From assembly GCA_026770585.1 (NCBI GenBank), contig MU647131.1:149462-159902 (forward strand): a DNA stretch of 10,441 bases. Direction: 5' to 3'. The notes under the pieces were generated by a model that worked only from the letters and a program-made list of their open reading frames with translations, was not told where the DNA came from and made no database searches. This document shows, piece after piece, positions 7,725-10,441 of this stretch. Both the position numbers and the translations under genes were made by a program. This DNA is from Baffinella frigidus. Taxonomy: Eukaryota > Cryptophyceae > Cryptomonadales > Baffinellaceae. Numbering within the stretch: the stretch's first letter is position 1; every line of letters starts with the position of its first letter.

Positions 7725-10196
7725 ATGGCGAGGTTCGGAGCGATGGCTCGGGGCATGTCGGTCGCTGTGCTCGGCTGCGCGGCGCTGCTGGCGATCGCCC
7801 TGAGCTCTGGCACGCTGCCGGCGGTGCTGCTGGGCTCCCCTTACCAGCAGCTCGACCAGACCAACTTTGATGTCTCACGATGGACGCAACGGCACATGAA
7901 CTCGGTAGCGGAAAACGGCGTGGACGATCAAACTGCCAAGGGCATCTGGCACAGCAAGAACCAGGCGTGGGCGGGCATCGACGAGGTGCCCACCTGCACC
8001 CTAACCCCTAAATCCTCAACCCTCAACCCTCAACCCTAAACTCTAAACCCTAAAGCCCAAACCCGAAACCCTCAAACACCAGGTGCTTCCTACTGATACG
8101 CCCTACGAGTATCAAACGATTCACTCTGGTGGTGGCGAGGAGGTCAAGATGAGGGCGTTTCTGGAGCACGCTAACACTCAATTGCGCACTCTCGCCAAGT
8201 CGCTGCCCAAGAGCGCCGCGGGCGAGGATGGCAAGCGGCTGTCGACTCTGAAGAAGCTGCTCTCTGCGGGCGAGAAGGCTCTGAAGGGGATCGAGGTGCA
8301 GACGGCGCAGGAACGTGACCCGGACCACGCAGCAAAGGTGGCGTGGGCGCAGCAGCTCAGCGTGCTGCCGGCAGCGAGGCCCACGCAGCTTGCGACCAAC
8401 TCGCACTACGAGAATGCCGAGAGCGCGTCGGACGACCTGGACTCGTACTTCGACACCCTCGGGCGCCAGACGGCCTCTGTCAACGCCAGGAACGCGCACA
8501 AGGCTGGCAACCGCCGCGTCCGCCGCGCGCTCTCCTCCACGGGCGAGAAGGCCACCCAGGTCCAGCGCCGTGACCATGCCTGCCACCCCCCACCCCGTCC
8601 CCCTGCGGCCCATGGCCGTGCTCCATCCCGCAGGAGCGGATCTGGTTGCGGCGCGCTGACGCGCGAGACACACCGCAGATTCTGCAGGCCGCGCCGATGG
8701 AGTCGCCCCGCGCGGCGCCGAACAAAAACGACATGAAGCGTTTCGCGCGCATGTTCGCGGTGCAGCTTGCTGCGGCGCTGAAGGAGTCCGCGACTCAGAC
8801 GGCGTCGCTCAGCATGAACGAGCAGGTGCGGACCCTCTTTCTTTCCGCGATGTATCCTCAGTTCGGTTGGTTGGCTCGCTCGCTCACTTACACGCAACGC
8901 TCCGAGCGTGGTGTCCGGTCGTGTCAGAGTTTCCATGCTTTTTGGTATTGCACCTTCCGTGCACTTGCCCTGACCACATCAAGACACCAGATGCGACGGG
9001 CGCAGTTCCCCACACCTTACCAATAAACCGACCCCCCTCACCCTCAACCCTAAACCCTAAACCCTTGACCCTGAACCCTAAACCCTTAACCCTAAACCCT
9101 TAACCCTAAACCCGAAACCCTAAACTCTACACCTGAAACCCTAGACCCCTCTTGACAGGCGCCCGATGGCGCACCGGAGGCGTGCGTGCTGTGCATGAAG
9201 ATCGCCGGGTGCATGGACTGCTGCTCGCCGGTGTGCCAGGAGCCCGACGCCGCACCAAAGACGGCACGCCCTGCCGCGAACCAGGCGCTTTTCCACAGGC
9301 TCGCAGCGCTGGAGGGCGAGGTGGGGACGCTCGAGAAGGGGTCCTCGCGTGGGCGGGGTGTGACCGCTGCGCGGAAGCTGTGCGACTGCCAGACTGCTGA
9401 GTGCCGGGAGTGCCCTGACTCGGACGCTGAGGAGGCGCGCGCCAGCAAGGTGTGCCCTACGCCCATCCCCCCCTCGTCAACACTGCCCCCCTCTCCATTA
9501 CCACTGCGCCCGTTCCGTACACACTGCCCCCCCCTCCATAGACACTGCTTCCCTCTCCATGAACACTGCCCTCCCATCCATACACACTGCGCCCCCCTCC
9601 GTGTACACTGCGCCCACCTGTGTTGCCCCGCGTGCCTGTGTTGCGCCGCGTGCCTTCGTCTTGGGTGTACCACCCTAGGACTCGAGGCGCCCCAATCTCA
9701 TGCCAAACCCAATCGGGGGTGTATAGACCCCAGAACCTCCCTGTGGCGGAGATTTGTCCCGGTAGTTGACTCTTGATTGGGGTGGGTTCATGTGAAAAGC
9801 TCTCGCCAGCGGACCCCCTAGGTGGTCCGCTGGCGAGGGACGTACAGGCTCTAAAATAACTTCAAAAATAATTTCAGGACTTTTAAACCCCTAAATTTTT
9901 TTACATTATAAATCGTGTACGGAAGCGCGTCTAAATAAGGGGTTCGCTGGCTTTTTGCATGAGGGTACGAGCTGGCTTTTTGCATGAGGGTAAAGCTTTT
10001 TGCATGAGGGTAGGACTTCGCAGCGCTGCTCCGAACCATTTAATTAGAGGAGCGAGTTTTAACCTGGGTGTTGGAACGTTCACCAAAAGCCTGAACCCAA
10101 AACACTGCGCCCTGAACCGAACCCATACACAAGGTGCTTCGCCTGGTGGAGGAGAAGGAGCAGCTGCACAAGGCCGAGAAGGCCGTGGCGGTTTAA
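7725..10196 (+). CDS. Membrane-anchored cysteine-rich protein of unknown family
   Basis: Exons: 7725-7985, 8083-8559, 8634-8825, 9159-9449 and 10134-10190, all joined in phase 0. Donors are GTGCCC, GTCCAG, GTGCGG and GTGTGC; acceptors are CCAG, GCAG, ACAG and, less usual, AAG. Total about 427 residues if the last exon reads on to GTT TAA (10194-10196); alternatively GTTTAA opens another intron. Residues 11-37 (from MSVAVLGCAALLAIALSS) are hydrophobic, a signal anchor or signal peptide. The middle is hydrophilic and helical, rich in Lys, Ala and Glu. Exon 4 carries the clusters CVLCMKIAGCMDCCSPVC and CDCQTAECREC on either side of a short coiled-coil-like stretch, and exon 5 is a charged helix (VLRLVEEKEQLHKAEKAVA). 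No family is recognised. Exon 4 also stays open to TGA 9774-9776, giving an alternative C-terminus. ATG 7725 was chosen because codon bias begins there; ATG 7743 or 7755 would also keep the anchor. Confidence 0.68.
7997..8080. repeat. Telomere-like heptamers making up almost all of intron 1
   Basis: The 97-bp intron 7986-8082 consists of a short donor segment (GTGCCCACCTG), about 84 bases of CCCTAAA, CCCTCAA and CCCGAAA heptamers, and the acceptor CACCAG. The exons on both sides join in frame. Confidence 0.9.
9023..9148. repeat. Telomere-like tract before a 3' splice site
   Basis: C-strand heptamers (CCCTAAA, CCCTTAA, CCCTCAA, CCCGAAA) occupy the 3' third of the intron 8826-9158 and end ten bases before the acceptor TTGACAG. 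Confidence 0.9.
9481..9652. repeat. 21-bp minisatellite followed by an 18-bp duplication
   Basis: CACTGC recurs at 9481, 9502, 9522, 9543, 9564, 9585 and 9606, a nearly constant 21-bp period with C-rich filling (CCCCYCTCCATR). An 18-bp pair CCTGTGTTGCSCCGCGTG follows at 9617-9634 and 9635-9652. The period is a multiple of three, so the exon-4 frame stays open and would encode HC-x-PLH-x heptads. Confidence 0.9.
9802..9837. other. Strong 14-bp perfect hairpin
   Basis: CTCGCCAGCGGACC at 9802-9815 and its exact reverse complement at 9824-9837, with an 8-base loop CCCTAGGT. It lies 26 bases after the alternative stop at 9774-9776 and otherwise in the intron 9450-10133. It could be a 3'-end RNA structure if that stop is used. 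Confidence 0.85.
9946..10012. repeat. Three-copy repeat with GCTTTTTGCATGAGGGTA core
   Basis: Copies at 9946-9967, 9971-9992 and 9995-10012 share CTTTTTGCATGAGGGTA. The first two also share a GCTGG prefix. They lie in the AT-richer part of the intron 9450-10133. Confidence 0.9.
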
Positions 10197-10441
10197 CCCC
10201 TAAACCCTTAACCCTAAACCCTAAACCCTAATCCCTGGAACCTAAACCCTACACCCTAAACCCTAAACTAAACCCTTAACCCTGAACCCCCAAATGATGA
10301 ACCCTAAATTATAAATCACACACCCTACACTTTACACCCTACACCCTTCAACCTACACCCTGCACCCTACACCCTACACCCTACACCCTACACCCTACAC
10401 CCTACACCCTACACCCTACACCCTACACCCTACACCCTACA
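10191..10441. repeat. Telomere-like tract ending in a CCCTACA array
   Basis: Degenerate CCCTAAA heptamers to about 10300 pass into CCCTACA variants. From 10363 to the window edge the array is perfect (CACCCTA)n, about 11 copies. It directly follows the last proposed exon of the gene at 7725 and continues off the window. Confidence 0.95.

Overview
The window looks like nuclear DNA of a eukaryotic protist, most likely a microalga. The reasons are GT-AG introns in every gene, strong NNC/NNG codon choice in the convincing exons, and abundant heptamer repeats of the plant/algal telomere type (CCCTAAA and variants). No bacterial operon, rRNA, tRNA, CRISPR array or transposase is visible. The lineage (cryptophyte, dinoflagellate, stramenopile, other) cannot be settled from this sequence. 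All gene models below were assembled by eye by joining exons whose splice sites and reading phases agree. None has been checked against transcripts.

Layout. 1-128: telomere-like repeats, probably the end of an intron. 129-1568 (+): 3' part of a four-exon gene of unknown function. 1569-2434: no convincing gene; a three-copy tandem repeat carrying small hairpins. 2435-5442 (+): a gene of unknown function whose largest intron holds about 500 bp of telomere-like repeat and then an array of truncated copies of the next exon. 5443-6200: convergent intergenic DNA with tandem duplications and a long inverted repeat. 6201-7383 (-): a five-exon gene for a VTC1-like (DUF202) three-helix membrane protein, the one confident functional call. 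7384-7724: short divergent intergenic region, the likely shared promoter. 7725-about 10196 (+): a five-exon gene for a membrane-anchored, cysteine-rich protein of unknown family. 10197-10441: telomere-like heptamers, ending in a near-perfect CCCTACA array.

The most interesting pattern is that several introns of the plus-strand genes contain, or are almost wholly made of, degenerate telomere heptamers next to the 3' splice site. Different tracts have been homogenised to different heptamer variants. Apart from VTC1, a polyphosphate-polymerase subunit in other eukaryotes, the functions of the genes and any cooperation between them cannot be inferred.
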